Part shown: one piece after another, positions 1 to 7,614 of the stretch | How the letters are laid out: each line of letters opens with the position of its first letter | How positions within the stretch are numbered: the stretch's first letter is position 1 | Source of the DNA: an uncultured Bacteroidales bacterium | GTDB lineage: Bacteria > Bacteroidota > Bacteroidia > Bacteroidales > Bacteroidaceae | Direction: 5' to 3' | Assembly: GCA_937876995.1 (NCBI GenBank) | Contig: CALEFD010000020.1 | Coordinates: forward strand, 1 to 13,350 | DNA: 13,350 bases | Made by a program: the position numbers and the translations under genes | The notes under the pieces: model-generated | Databases searched by the model: none | What the model saw: the letters and a program-made list of their open reading frames with translations, nothing else | Told to the model about the DNA's origin: nothing

Positions 1-1
1 T

Positions 2-61
2 ACATCTCCGTTTGATTTGTTAGAACAAGATGTTACAGTGAACAAAAGAAAAAAAGAATAA
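2..61 (+). CDS. C-terminal end of an unidentified upstream gene (partial)
   Basis: One plus-strand frame is open from the window edge and ends at TAA 59-61. It gives about 19 residues, ending in a basic and acidic tail (..VTVNKRKKE). The composition suits the charged C terminus of a cytoplasmic protein, and non-coding AT-rich DNA follows directly. The fragment is too short for a family to be recognised, so no function is offered. It could also be a chance open frame; the call rests on the plausible residue mix and on the drop into clearly non-coding sequence after the stop. Confidence 0.4.
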   Translation, partial: TSPFDLLEQDVTVNKRKKE

Positions 62-293
62 AGCCTAATAAAATTTTTCATAATTCAATATCTTAAACAG
101 GTTAATTACAACGATAAATATACAACTAAAGGCTATAGTAACCAATCAAATCATAAAAAATTAACTAAAATTACAAGTTTTTATGCAACCTTTATTATTT
201 GAGTGACTAAATCAGATAGCAAAGGTAACTTTGTGGTGATATATGCTAATTATCTGAAACAATTTTACCACCAATTTTTTCGCAAAAAAAGAT
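62..293. other. AT-rich intergenic region upstream of slyD
   Basis: No gene is visible here: stops are frequent in all frames and no open frame of useful length exists. The one notable element is an inverted repeat at 220-233 (CAAAG, GTAA, CTTTG). It places a TAnnTTTG-like box on the plus strand (226-233, TAACTTTG) and a similar box on the minus strand (TACCTTTG). This could be a second, weaker promoter for slyD-aroC, but no well-spaced -33 element goes with it. No terminator hairpin was seen for the gene ending at 61. Confidence 0.5.
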
Positions 294-301
294 TATATTT
301 G
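294..301 (+). promoter_or_regulatory. Bacteroidota-type -7 promoter element for slyD-aroC
   Basis: TATATTTG matches the Bacteroidota primary sigma -7 consensus TAnnTTTG and lies 28 bases before the slyD ATG. That would give a short leader, as is usual in this phylum. A T-rich run at about 275-280 occupies the place of the -33 element, but a clear TTTG is missing. The assignment rests on the motif and its position only. Confidence 0.6.
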
Positions 302-329
302 CAACCTTATTAAAGGATTCAAAAAGAAT

Positions 330-899
330 ATGGAGACAAAAAGAAATTTTATAAGCCTTTCTTACGATCTGTTTTTGAAGGACGATGAAGGTGGTTTGGC
401 ACTTTATGAACGTGCGCCAAAAGAGAAACCTTTCCAGTTTATCAGTGGTATAGGTTATACCTTGGAATTGTTTGAAAACAATGTAATTAATTTGGCAGTT
501 GGAGATTCTTTTGAATTTTCAATTCCTGCAGATCAGGCATACGGCGAATACGACGATGAGAGTGTAATAGAGTTACAGAAGGCTATCTTTATGCGCGATG
601 GAAAATTTGACGATGAACACGTAAAAGAGGGTTACGTTATTCCACTAAGCGACGGACAGAGCACATTCAATGCGCTTGTTACAAAGATTACTGACAATAC
701 TGTAACTGTGGATTTGAATCATCCGTTGGCAGGCGAAGAACTTACTTTTAAAGGTAAAATTTTAGAAAATCGTCCTGCAACAGACGAAGAACTTGCTGCT
801 GCACTTCAGCCTGCAGGTGGTTGCGGTGGTGGATGCGATTGTTGCGGACACGACCACGATTGCGATGGTGGCGACTGCGGTTGCGGACATTGTCACTAA
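330..899 (+). CDS. slyD: SlyD-type FKBP peptidyl-prolyl cis-trans isomerase with metal-binding tail
   Basis: This is a 189-residue cytoplasmic peptidyl-prolyl isomerase and chaperone of the SlyD subgroup. The split FKBP domain is visible: an N-terminal strand region, AYGEYDD at 70-76 where the insert-in-flap chaperone domain (about 79-125) begins, and the signature DLNHPLAGEEL at 128-138. The last 25 residues (165-189) are packed with Cys, His, Asp and Gly, with eight Cys and four His. In E. coli SlyD a comparable tail binds nickel and other divalent metals. The ATG at 330 follows the promoter closely and fits the family N terminus. The gene is separated from aroC by three bases, so the two are very likely cotranscribed. 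Isomerase and chaperone roles follow from the family; which metal the tail binds here is unknown. Confidence 0.93.
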   Translation: METKRNFISLSYDLFLKDDEGGLALYERAPKEKPFQFISGIGYTLELFENNVINLAVGDSFEFSIPADQAYGEYDDESVIELQKAIFMRDGKFDDEHVKEGYVIPLSDGQSTFNALVTKITDNTVTVDLNHPLAGEELTFKGKILENRPATDEELAAALQPAGGCGGGCDCCGHDHDCDGGDCGCGHCH

Positions 900-902
900 T
901 TT

Positions 903-1985
903 ATGAATAGCATAGGACAGATACTCAGATTGACCACCTTTGGCGAATCGCATGGCGCAGCTATAGGTGGTATATTAGATGGTTTTCCTACCGGCATAGC
1001 CATTGATATGGATTTTGTACAGCAGGAGCTGAACAAACGCCGTCCGGGACAGAGTGCGGTTACCACAGGCAGACAAGAGACAGATAAGGTTGAGTTCTTA
1101 TCAGGTATAATGGAGGGTGTATCTACTGGCACGCCTATAGCTTTTATAGTGCGTAATGCAGACCATCACTCATCTGACTATGATAATCTTAAAGATCTGT
1201 TCAGACCATCGCATGCCGATTTTACCTATCTGTCAAAATATGGTATAAGAGACCATCGTGGAGGTGGTAGAGCTTCTGCCCGTACTACAATAGCACAATG
1301 CGTGGCAGGGGCGCTTGCAAAATTGGCGCTAAGGCAGATGGCTCCACAAATGGATATTTATGCATTCTGTTCACAGATAGGTTCGATATATGCAAATCAT
1401 CCCGCAGATATAAAGGCGGCAAGAGCTATTTCCGATAGCAATGCTGTTCGCTGCCCTGATAGCGAAGCTGCAAATAAGATGGAGTCACTTATTAAAGAGG
1501 TGCATAAAGAGCAAGATTCTATAGGCGGTGTGGTAAGTTGTATAATAGAGAACTGCCCTGTGGGGTTAGGTGAACCTCTATTTGATAAACTGCATGCCCG
1601 CCTGGGTTACACTATGCTGAATATAAATGCTGCCAAAGGTTTTGAATATGGCGATGGATTTGATTCTGCTACACAACGTGGTTCATACCACAACGACTCT
1701 TTCACAACCAATGAAAATGGTAATGTTTCTACCACTTCAAACCATTCAGGTGGTATTCAAGGCGGAATAAGCAACGGGCAGACTATTAGTTTCAGAGTGG
1801 CATTCAAACCCACCCCAACTATTGGTATAGCCCAACAGACTGTAGATAAAAACCTAAATGCAGTAACTTTAGAAGCTAAAGGCCGTCACGACCCTTGTGT
1901 AGTACCCAGAGCTGTTCCTGTAGTGGAGAACTGTGCTGCATTTGTTATATTAGACAGTCTTTTAATGAATAAGATTTGGCAATAA
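903..1985 (+). CDS. aroC: Chorismate synthase
   Basis: AroC converts 5-enolpyruvylshikimate-3-phosphate to chorismate with reduced FMN as cofactor. This is the last shikimate-pathway step and the branch point to aromatic amino acids and folate. The 360-residue length is normal for the family. Family signatures are in place: FGESHG at 13-18 with His17, RRPGQS at 46-51, PSHAD at 102-106 with the second conserved His (104), the glycine-rich RGGGRASART at 119-128, GGIQGGISNG at 283-292, and GRHDPCVVPRAVPV at 327-340. The start is supported by the compact IGQILRLTTFGESHG N terminus. It follows slyD by three bases with no Shine-Dalgarno site, suggesting translational coupling. The gene ends 21 bases before a strong hairpin terminator. 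Confidence 0.97.
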   Translation: MNSIGQILRLTTFGESHGAAIGGILDGFPTGIAIDMDFVQQELNKRRPGQSAVTTGRQETDKVEFLSGIMEGVSTGTPIAFIVRNADHHSSDYDNLKDLFRPSHADFTYLSKYGIRDHRGGGRASARTTIAQCVAGALAKLALRQMAPQMDIYAFCSQIGSIYANHPADIKAARAISDSNAVRCPDSEAANKMESLIKEVHKEQDSIGGVVSCIIENCPVGLGEPLFDKLHARLGYTMLNINAAKGFEYGDGFDSATQRGSYHNDSFTTNENGNVSTTSNHSGGIQGGISNGQTISFRVAFKPTPTIGIAQQTVDKNLNAVTLEAKGRHDPCVVPRAVPVVENCAAFVILDSLLMNKIWQ

Positions 1986-2005
1986 CAAACCATACCTATT
2001 TATAT

Positions 2006-2038
2006 AATAAAAGCCTCAATTTTTTTGAGGCTTTTATT
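2006..2038. terminator. Bidirectional intrinsic terminator between convergent genes
   Basis: A perfect 14-base-pair stem (arms 2006-2019 and 2025-2038, core AAGCCTC/GAGGCTT) encloses a TTTTT loop. Each arm is A/T-rich on its outer side, so the transcript ends in a U-rich tract in either direction. It sits between aroC (ends 1985) and the convergent HAD gene (ends 2040), which places it to stop transcription from both. Confidence 0.88.
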
Positions 2039-2039
2039 A

Positions 2040-2720
2040 TTAAAACAACGTTTCCCATTTATCTGCAAGTTCCTGCATAGAACTGAAGAGTATTGATGCC
2101 CCTTCGTTCAGTAGAACTGCATCATCCAAAGGACCTGTATTTACTGCTATGGTCTCTATTCCTGCTGCAACTGCCGCACGCACACCCATTGGTGCATTTT
2201 CTACCACAACTGCCTGCGATGCATCTACACCTGCCAATTCCAAACCTTTCAGATATGGATCGGGGAATGGTTTGCCACGTTTCACATCGAACGATGTAAC
2301 CATTTTTTCACGTGTTATATATCCTTCAAAATCTTTTACCACACGCTCTATCAGAGTCTTTTGACCGGAACCAGTAACTATATGAATCTTAAGTCCGGCT
2401 GCTTTTGCCTTTTTGAATACCTCCATGGCTCCCGGCATTATCTCTGCCATAGGCATATTTCTAAAGAGTTCGGCTTTATGAGCATAAATCTCCTTTACCT
2501 CTTCTTCTGTTGCTCCATAACCACGTTCACGCAGACTGACCTGGTTAACAGTATATGAACCTGTACAACCTTCGTGCATATATACCTCCATAGGCGGCAT
2601 ATTCATACCGTAAAAGGCCATGGTTTCACTCCAAGCTTTTGCGTGATTTGGCATTGAATTATATAAAACGCCATCCATATCGAAAAGGATGGCGCTTTTG
2701 TTATTTAGTTTCAAACTCAT
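2040..2720 (-). CDS. HAD-superfamily phosphatase, beta-phosphoglucomutase-like
   Basis: This 226-residue HAD hydrolase has a helical cap like that of beta-phosphoglucomutase and phosphoglycolate phosphatase. Motif I is DMDGVLYNSM at 14-23, with nucleophile Asp14 and acid/base Asp16. Motif II is VTGSG at 115-119. The motif III lysine lies in RGKPFPDPYL at 148-157, and motif IV is VVVENAPMGV at 171-180, where EN replaces the more common ED for magnesium binding. It is the last gene of the lysS operon and overlaps the pgi stop by one base (TAATG), so translation is probably coupled. A sugar-phosphate substrate fits the neighbourhood, but substrate cannot be read from sequence: phosphatase, phosphoglucomutase and metabolite-repair roles are all possible. 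No signal peptide is seen, so it should be cytoplasmic. Confidence 0.88.
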   Translation of the reverse strand: MSLKLNNKSAILFDMDGVLYNSMPNHAKAWSETMAFYGMNMPPMEVYMHEGCTGSYTVNQVSLRERGYGATEEEVKEIYAHKAELFRNMPMAEIMPGAMEVFKKAKAAGLKIHIVTGSGQKTLIERVVKDFEGYITREKMVTSFDVKRGKPFPDPYLKGLELAGVDASQAVVVENAPMGVRAAVAAGIETIAVNTGPLDDAVLLNEGASILFSSMQELADKWETLF

Positions 2721-4069
2721 TATTTCTTTATTCTTTCCAATATTGCCTTAGATTCAGCTTCGTAACCCGGTTTATTCAACAGCGCAAACATATTCTTCTT
2801 ATAAGCCTCTACACCCGGCTGGTTAAATGGATTTACCTGTAGCATATATCCGCTTATACCGCAAGCCTTTTCAAAGAAATAGATAAGCTGTCCCAACCAA
2901 TACTCTTTCAGTTCAGGTATGGTAATACGGATGTTAGGAACACCGCCATCTACGTGTGCCAACTGTGTTCCTAATTCTGCCATCTTATTAACTTCGTCAA
3001 CATGTTTACCTGCCAGGAAGTTCAAACCATCCAGATTCTCTTCGTCAGAAGGAACCAAAACAGAGTGCTGCACCTTATCTATAGATAGTACTGTTTCAAA
3101 TATGGTACGTTCACCCTCTTGAATCCACTGTCCCATAGAGTGCAGGTCTGTTGAAAAATCTACTGATGATGGGTAGATACCCTTATTATCTTTACCTTCT
3201 GATTCACCATACAGCTGTTTCCACCACTCTGCAAAGTAGTGTAACTTAGGTTGGAAGTTCACCAAAATCTCTATCTTTTTACCTGTACGATACAGAGCGT
3301 TTCTGGCTGCTGCATATACGGCTGCAATATTATCATTGAAAGCAACTTCTGATGAAGTCATCTTCTCCATATCGGCTGCGCCTTTTACCAATTCTGCTAT
3401 ATTGAAACCTGCTACAGCTATAGGTAGCAAACCAACAGGAGTAAGTACTGAATAACGTCCGCCTACATTGTCAGGAATAACAAAGCTCTTGTAGCCCTCT
3501 TTATCGGCACAAACACGCGCTGCACCCTTTTTGGCATCGGTAATAGCTACTATAACTTTCTTTGCCATCTCCTTACCGCGTTCGTCTTCACACTGTTTCT
3601 TTAGAAGACGGAATGCCAATGCAGTTTCTGTTGTAGTACCCGATTTTGATATATTGATTACACCAAAACGTTTTCCTGAAAGATACTGTGTAAGTTCAAA
3701 CAGATAATCTTCACTGATATTGTGTCCTGCAAACAGAACAACAGGCTGATCTTTCTGTTGCAACAGATGTGCAAAGCTATTGCTGAATGCCTCAATCACT
3801 GCTTTTGCACCTAAATAGCTGCCACCAATACCTGCTACAACCACTACATCGCAGTTCTCTTTCAACACTGCTGCAGTTGCATCAATTTCTGCAATAAATT
3901 CAGCACTGATAGAAGAAGCCAAGTTTACCCAACCTATGTAATCGTTGCCTAAACCTGTACCTTTTTCCAATTTTTCAATAGCCTCTTTTGCTTCGGATTC
4001 CATGGCCTGCACTGCACCTGCAGGTATGAATCCCTGAATCTGTGAAATATCAACTTTAATCATACACAT
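2720..4069 (-). CDS. pgi: Glucose-6-phosphate isomerase
   Basis: Pgi interconverts glucose-6-phosphate and fructose-6-phosphate in glycolysis and gluconeogenesis. At 449 residues it belongs to the short bacterial form (about 445-450), not the 550-residue E. coli form. Phosphate-binding signatures are GIGGSYLGAKA at 80-90 and SKSGTTTE at 141-148, and NVGGRYSVLTPVG lies at 201-213. The glutamate base is expected in YGESEGK (287-293), His310 lies in DLHSMGQ, and the catalytic lysine region is NPFNQPGVEAYKKNMF at 413-428. The ATG at 4069 gives MCMIKVDIS; the in-frame ATG at 4063 (MIKVDIS) is an equally good start. It follows gpsA by 15 bases and overlaps the HAD gene by one base, within a four-gene operon. 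Confidence 0.97.
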   Translation of the reverse strand: MCMIKVDISQIQGFIPAGAVQAMESEAKEAIEKLEKGTGLGNDYIGWVNLASSISAEFIAEIDATAAVLKENCDVVVVAGIGGSYLGAKAVIEAFSNSFAHLLQQKDQPVVLFAGHNISEDYLFELTQYLSGKRFGVINISKSGTTTETALAFRLLKKQCEDERGKEMAKKVIVAITDAKKGAARVCADKEGYKSFVIPDNVGGRYSVLTPVGLLPIAVAGFNIAELVKGAADMEKMTSSEVAFNDNIAAVYAAARNALYRTGKKIEILVNFQPKLHYFAEWWKQLYGESEGKDNKGIYPSSVDFSTDLHSMGQWIQEGERTIFETVLSIDKVQHSVLVPSDEENLDGLNFLAGKHVDEVNKMAELGTQLAHVDGGVPNIRITIPELKEYWLGQLIYFFEKACGISGYMLQVNPFNQPGVEAYKKNMFALLNKPGYEAESKAILERIKK

Positions 4070-4084
4070 ATTGTTGTTTCGTTA

Positions 4085-5086
4085 TTATTTAAATGAATCT
4101 GTCAGTAATTTTATCTCTATTACAGGAGATATCTGGTCATAAAGTATGTCGTATATTGCATTAAGTATAGGCATATTGACACGATAGTGTTCGTTTACCT
4201 CTTTCATACATTTAGTTCCGTAATAACCTTCGGCTATCATCTCCATCTCCAATTGAGCCGATTTTACAGAATAGCCCTTACCTATCATTGTTCCAAACAC
4301 TCTGTTTCTACTAAACTTAGAGTAACCTGTAACCAACAAGTCTCCCAAATAGACTGAATCGTTAACAGCTCTGTTTGGCATAGGTCTGGCCACTGCCAAA
4401 AAGTCGTTCATCTCTTGAATGGCATTTGACATAAGTACTGCCTGAAAATTATCGCCATACTTTAAGCCACTGCAAATACCGGCAGCAATAGCATAGACAT
4501 TCTTTAGTACAGAACTGAATTCAATACCTGCCACATCGGTGCTGACCGAAGTCTTAACGTAAGTATTGGTAAGTTTTTTGGCTATCATCTGGGCATTTTC
4601 AATATTCTGACAACCAACAGTAAGATAAGAGAGACGTTCCATTGCCACCTCTTCTGCATGACAAGGGCCTGCTACTACCGATATATTTTCTACAGGAACT
4701 CCGTAATAGCGATGGAAATAATCAGACATAAGAAGATTATCGTCAGGAACAATTCCCTTTATGGCCGATACTACAAATTTATCGCGTATCTTCACTTTAA
4801 GTCTCTTCATGTGAGATTTAAAGTAAGGCGACGGAGTTACAAAGACCAACACCTCTGAATCTTCTACCACTTTATTGATATCGGAATAGAAGTTTATGCG
4901 GTTGGTATCGAACTGCACAGTGGTGAGATACGCCGGATTATGCCCCAATCTTTTAAAGTCCTCAATTCTATCTTCTCTACGAATGTACCAGTTGATAGAA
5001 TCTTCTGTTGAGAGCAGAATCTTGGCTATGGCAGTTGCCCAACTACCACCTCCCATTATTGCCAGTTTTCCTTGTGGAATAGCCAT
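4085..5086 (-). CDS. gpsA: NAD(P)-dependent glycerol-3-phosphate dehydrogenase
   Basis: GpsA reduces dihydroxyacetone phosphate to sn-glycerol-3-phosphate, the backbone for phospholipids. The 333-residue protein starts with a Rossmann dinucleotide site, MGGGSWATA at 11-19. Further family signatures are VSAIKG at 106-111 with Lys110, GPCHAEEVA at 140-148 (Cys in place of the usual Ser), and SSVLKNVYAIAAG at 191-203 with catalytic Lys195. DLLVTGYSKFSRNRVFG at 249-265 matches the conserved DLxxT..S..SRNRxFG box. The start lies four bases after the lysS stop, so the gene is surely in the lysS transcript. Its product would feed acyltransferases such as the PlsC-like protein encoded across the divergent promoter, though that link is inference. 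Confidence 0.96.
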   Translation of the reverse strand: MAIPQGKLAIMGGGSWATAIAKILLSTEDSINWYIRREDRIEDFKRLGHNPAYLTTVQFDTNRINFYSDINKVVEDSEVLVFVTPSPYFKSHMKRLKVKIRDKFVVSAIKGIVPDDNLLMSDYFHRYYGVPVENISVVAGPCHAEEVAMERLSYLTVGCQNIENAQMIAKKLTNTYVKTSVSTDVAGIEFSSVLKNVYAIAAGICSGLKYGDNFQAVLMSNAIQEMNDFLAVARPMPNRAVNDSVYLGDLLVTGYSKFSRNRVFGTMIGKGYSVKSAQLEMEMIAEGYYGTKCMKEVNEHYRVNMPILNAIYDILYDQISPVIEIKLLTDSFK

Positions 5087-5090
5087 ATAA

Positions 5091-6605
5091 TTAATCTTTT
5101 GTTTCAGGCTTCATTTGTGGGAAGAACAGCACCTCTTGAATAGCCTGCTGTCCTGTCAAAAGCATAGTAAGACGGTCTATTCCTATACCAATACCGCTGG
5201 TAGGAGGCATACCGTATTCAAGCGCACGTACAAAATCCTGATCTATAAACATAGCTTCGTCATCGCCTTTCTGGCTTAAACGCAACTGTTCCTGGAAACG
5301 TTCGTACTGGTCTATAGGATCGTTCAATTCGCTGTAAGCATTTGCCAACTCCTTACCGTTTACCATAAGTTCAAAACGTTCTGTCAAACCCGGTTTGCTG
5401 CGATGAGCCTTTGTTAGTGGCGACATCTCTACAGGATAATCTATTATGAATGTAGGCTGTATATATGTACCTTCGCAGAATTCACCAAAGATTTCATCTA
5501 TAAGTTTACCCTTACCCATGCTGGCATCCACATCCAGTTTAAGAGCCTTGCAAACTTCGCGAATTTCATCTTCCGATTTGCCTTCCAAATCGTATCCTGT
5601 CTTCTCTTTGATAGAATCCAATATAGAGATTCTCTTATATGGAGCCTTAAAGTTGATGGTGTTATCGCCTATCTTGGCTTCGTATGAACCATTAACCTCA
5701 AAACAGATTTTTTCCAATAGTTTTTCTGTGAAATCCATCATCCAGTTGTAGTCCTTGTACTGAACGTATAGTTCCATACAGGTAAATTCAGGATTATGGG
5801 TTCTGTCCATACCTTCGTTACGGAAGTTCTTGCCTATTTCATAAACACCTTCAAAACCACCTACTATAAGGCGTTTCAAATACAATTCTGTTGCTATACG
5901 GCAATACAAATCTATATCCAGACTGTTATGATGTGTAATGAAAGGTCTTGCACTTGCGCCACCCGGTATAGACTGCAAAATAGGAGTTTCTACCTCTGTG
6001 TAACCGGCACCATCCAATACTGAACGCATTGTTGAGATTATCTTAGAGCGTTTCAGGAATGTCTCTTTTACACCTTCGTTCACTACCAAATCCACGTAGC
6101 GCTGACGATATCTTGAATCGGGATCGTCAAACTTATCGTATGCCACACCGTCTTTATATTTTACTATAGGCAGAGGACGAAGTGATTTAGCCAATACGGT
6201 TAGTTTCTGTGCATGAATGGTAATTTCTCCCATCTGTGTACGGAACACAAAACCTTCAATACCAATAAAATCGCCTATATCAAGCAACTTTTTGAATACT
6301 TTGTTATACATCTCTTTGTCTTCGCCCGGGCAAATATCATCGCGGGTTACATATATCTGGATACGTCCTTTTGAATCCTGCAATTCTACAAACGATGCCT
6401 TACCCATAATGCGACGGCTCATCAATCGGCCTGCTACACACACCTTTCTTGGCTCATCTTCGTCTTTGAATTCAGCTTTAATATCTACCGAAAAGGCATT
6501 GGTTGGATACATAGCTGCAGGATATGGATCTATACCCATAGCACGCAACTCTTTAAGGCTCTCGCGTCTGTATTGTTCCTGATCGTTCAGTTCAATGTTG
6601 CTCAT
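5091..6605 (-). CDS. lysS: Lysyl-tRNA synthetase, class II
   Basis: LysS attaches lysine to tRNA-Lys. The 504-residue protein has the class II layout. An N-terminal OB-fold anticodon-binding domain spans about 55-140. The catalytic core includes the motif 1 region ending near VETPIL (205-210), motif 2 FRNEGMDRTHNPEFT (261-275), and motif 3 GIGIGIDRL (471-479). The protein ends shortly after motif 3, as in the standard bacterial form, without a long C-terminal extension. The start at 6605 gives MSNIELNDQEQYRRE, normal for the family. It is the first gene of the lysS-gpsA-pgi-HAD operon, and its leader carries a TAACTTTG -7 element and a small GC-rich inverted repeat. Confidence 0.97.
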   Translation of the reverse strand: MSNIELNDQEQYRRESLKELRAMGIDPYPAAMYPTNAFSVDIKAEFKDEDEPRKVCVAGRLMSRRIMGKASFVELQDSKGRIQIYVTRDDICPGEDKEMYNKVFKKLLDIGDFIGIEGFVFRTQMGEITIHAQKLTVLAKSLRPLPIVKYKDGVAYDKFDDPDSRYRQRYVDLVVNEGVKETFLKRSKIISTMRSVLDGAGYTEVETPILQSIPGGASARPFITHHNSLDIDLYCRIATELYLKRLIVGGFEGVYEIGKNFRNEGMDRTHNPEFTCMELYVQYKDYNWMMDFTEKLLEKICFEVNGSYEAKIGDNTINFKAPYKRISILDSIKEKTGYDLEGKSEDEIREVCKALKLDVDASMGKGKLIDEIFGEFCEGTYIQPTFIIDYPVEMSPLTKAHRSKPGLTERFELMVNGKELANAYSELNDPIDQYERFQEQLRLSQKGDDEAMFIDQDFVRALEYGMPPTSGIGIGIDRLTMLLTGQQAIQEVLFFPQMKPETKD

Positions 6606-6633
6606 TTTTAAATGATTGATAAAATACTACATC

Positions 6634-6657
6634 TGCCGGCAAAAGCAAAATCCGGCA
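6634..6657 (-). repeat. GC-rich inverted repeat in the lysS leader
   Basis: TGCCGG (6634-6639) and CCGGCA (6652-6657) form a six-base-pair inverted repeat around a 12-base A-rich spacer. It stands out from the AT-rich surroundings. Between the -7 element and the lysS start, it would fold as a hairpin in the mRNA leader. On the minus strand TTGCCGG also occurs twice as a direct repeat. No function is known; it could be a protein site or a leader hairpin affecting lysS expression. Confidence 0.4.
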
Positions 6658-6667
6658 ATATCGTTTG

Positions 6668-6675
6668 CAAAGTTA
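6668..6675 (-). promoter_or_regulatory. -7 promoter element for the lysS operon
   Basis: On the minus strand this reads TAACTTTG, an exact fit to the Bacteroidota TAnnTTTG -7 box, 62 bases upstream of the lysS ATG. Two TTG candidates for the -33 element lie upstream, but their spacers (16 and 23 bases) fall either side of the usual 19-21. The leader would be about 55 bases long. Confidence 0.6.
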
Positions 6676-6890
6676 GTCATTTTTGATGTATCAACAGACA
6701 ATGAAGGGCATTTTTCAACCTTATTTATTTTATAAAACCATCCGGTCTTACACATATACTTACAAACAGCATAATAAAAACAAGCCCCTTAAACTATTTT
6801 TTAACTTTATTTAAAGTATGCAACAAGTATAATATAATATTAACAAACTGCAAATAATATCAAATATTTTTTACAGTCTGTCAATTTGAA

Positions 6891-6898
6891 TACATTTG
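6891..6898 (+). promoter_or_regulatory. -7 promoter element for the lipid gene pair
   Basis: TACATTTG matches TAnnTTTG and sits 20 bases before the ATG of the CDP-alcohol phosphatidyltransferase, so the leader would be very short. A T-run at about 6866-6871 lies near the expected -33 position, without a clear TTTG. The call is by motif and position. Confidence 0.55.
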
Positions 6899-6918
6899 CC
6901 AAATCAAATTGAGAAATT

Positions 6919-7614
6919 ATGAACACAAAAGAAAACAATAACTATTCAGGAAAATCGGAACAGTCAGTCAGAATACAGACTTCCGTGCTTAGTAAAATAG
7001 AGAAGAGAGTGCTTATTTGGCTGGCACAGCGACAGCCACGATGGGTAAATTCCGATATGCTGACATTTTTGGGAACAATAGGCGCACTGATTATAGCTGC
7101 AGGATATGTTTTATCCAATAAAAACATAAACTTTCTATGGTTATCGTCATTCGGGTTTATAGTCAACTGGTATGGCGATTCATTAGATGGAACATTAGCA
7201 AGGGTTCGCCATTGCCAACGTCCTAATTATGGTTATTATTTGGACCATTCAGTAGATGCTATTAACGAAATTTTTATGTTTATTGGCATAGGGTTATCAT
7301 CATTTCTGGATATTCGCATAGCCATGGCCGGGCTTATCATCTACTTTTTGCTAACAATAAACGTAAGCATAAACGCGCATCTGAAAGGAGAGTTCAGATT
7401 GACATACGCCAAAATGGGACCTACTGAGTTTAGAATCATTATGATTATCTTAAATACGCTTATCATCTATTGGGAGGCGCTGCGTGAAAGGATGAATATA
7501 ATTGGTTTAACACTTATTGGACTACTCTTTATTATATACGTCAGCACCCTTATTACAGACGCAAAGGGATATGCAAAGATGGACAACGAACTAAAAAACA
7601 GGCATAAAGAGTAA
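6919..7614 (+). CDS. CDP-alcohol phosphatidyltransferase family membrane enzyme
   Basis: The 231-residue integral membrane protein carries the CDP-alcohol phosphotransferase signature in the form D87-x2-D90-G91-x2-A94-R95, then G105, D109 and D113. The aspartates bind the metal ions and place the CDP-linked lipid or alcohol. About six hydrophobic segments can be seen (near 48-65, 72-85, 117-130, 135-153, 170-187 and 195-213), the usual fold for the family. The enzyme should transfer a phosphatidyl-type group from a CDP-activated donor to an alcohol at the inner membrane. The acceptor cannot be read from the motif; glycerol phosphate, inositol phosphate or another alcohol are all possible. It overlaps the next gene by one base (TAATG), so the two products probably act together in membrane lipid synthesis. 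Confidence 0.88.
   Translation: MNTKENNNYSGKSEQSVRIQTSVLSKIEKRVLIWLAQRQPRWVNSDMLTFLGTIGALIIAAGYVLSNKNINFLWLSSFGFIVNWYGDSLDGTLARVRHCQRPNYGYYLDHSVDAINEIFMFIGIGLSSFLDIRIAMAGLIIYFLLTINVSINAHLKGEFRLTYAKMGPTEFRIIMIILNTLIIYWEALRERMNIIGLTLIGLLFIIYVSTLITDAKGYAKMDNELKNRHKE

Larger units (their letters stand above)
6606..6918. other. Divergent intergenic promoter region
   Basis: This 313-base region contains no gene. It holds the leader and promoter of the lysS operon at its left end and the promoter of the lipid gene pair at its right end. The middle (about 6720-6880) is very AT-rich, with runs such as AATATAATATTA, and shows no hairpin terminator, RNA gene or recognisable riboswitch. Confidence 0.7.

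Noticed and set aside
903..1132. Antisense open frames within aroC, pgi, lysS and other genes
   Set aside because: They lie opposite strongly conserved coding sequence, lack promoters or ribosome-binding sites, and encode no recognisable protein.
6700..6890. AT-rich stretch considered as an origin, CRISPR leader or riboswitch
   Set aside because: No regularly spaced repeats, DnaA-box clusters or conserved RNA fold could be seen; it is simply AT-rich promoter-flanking DNA.
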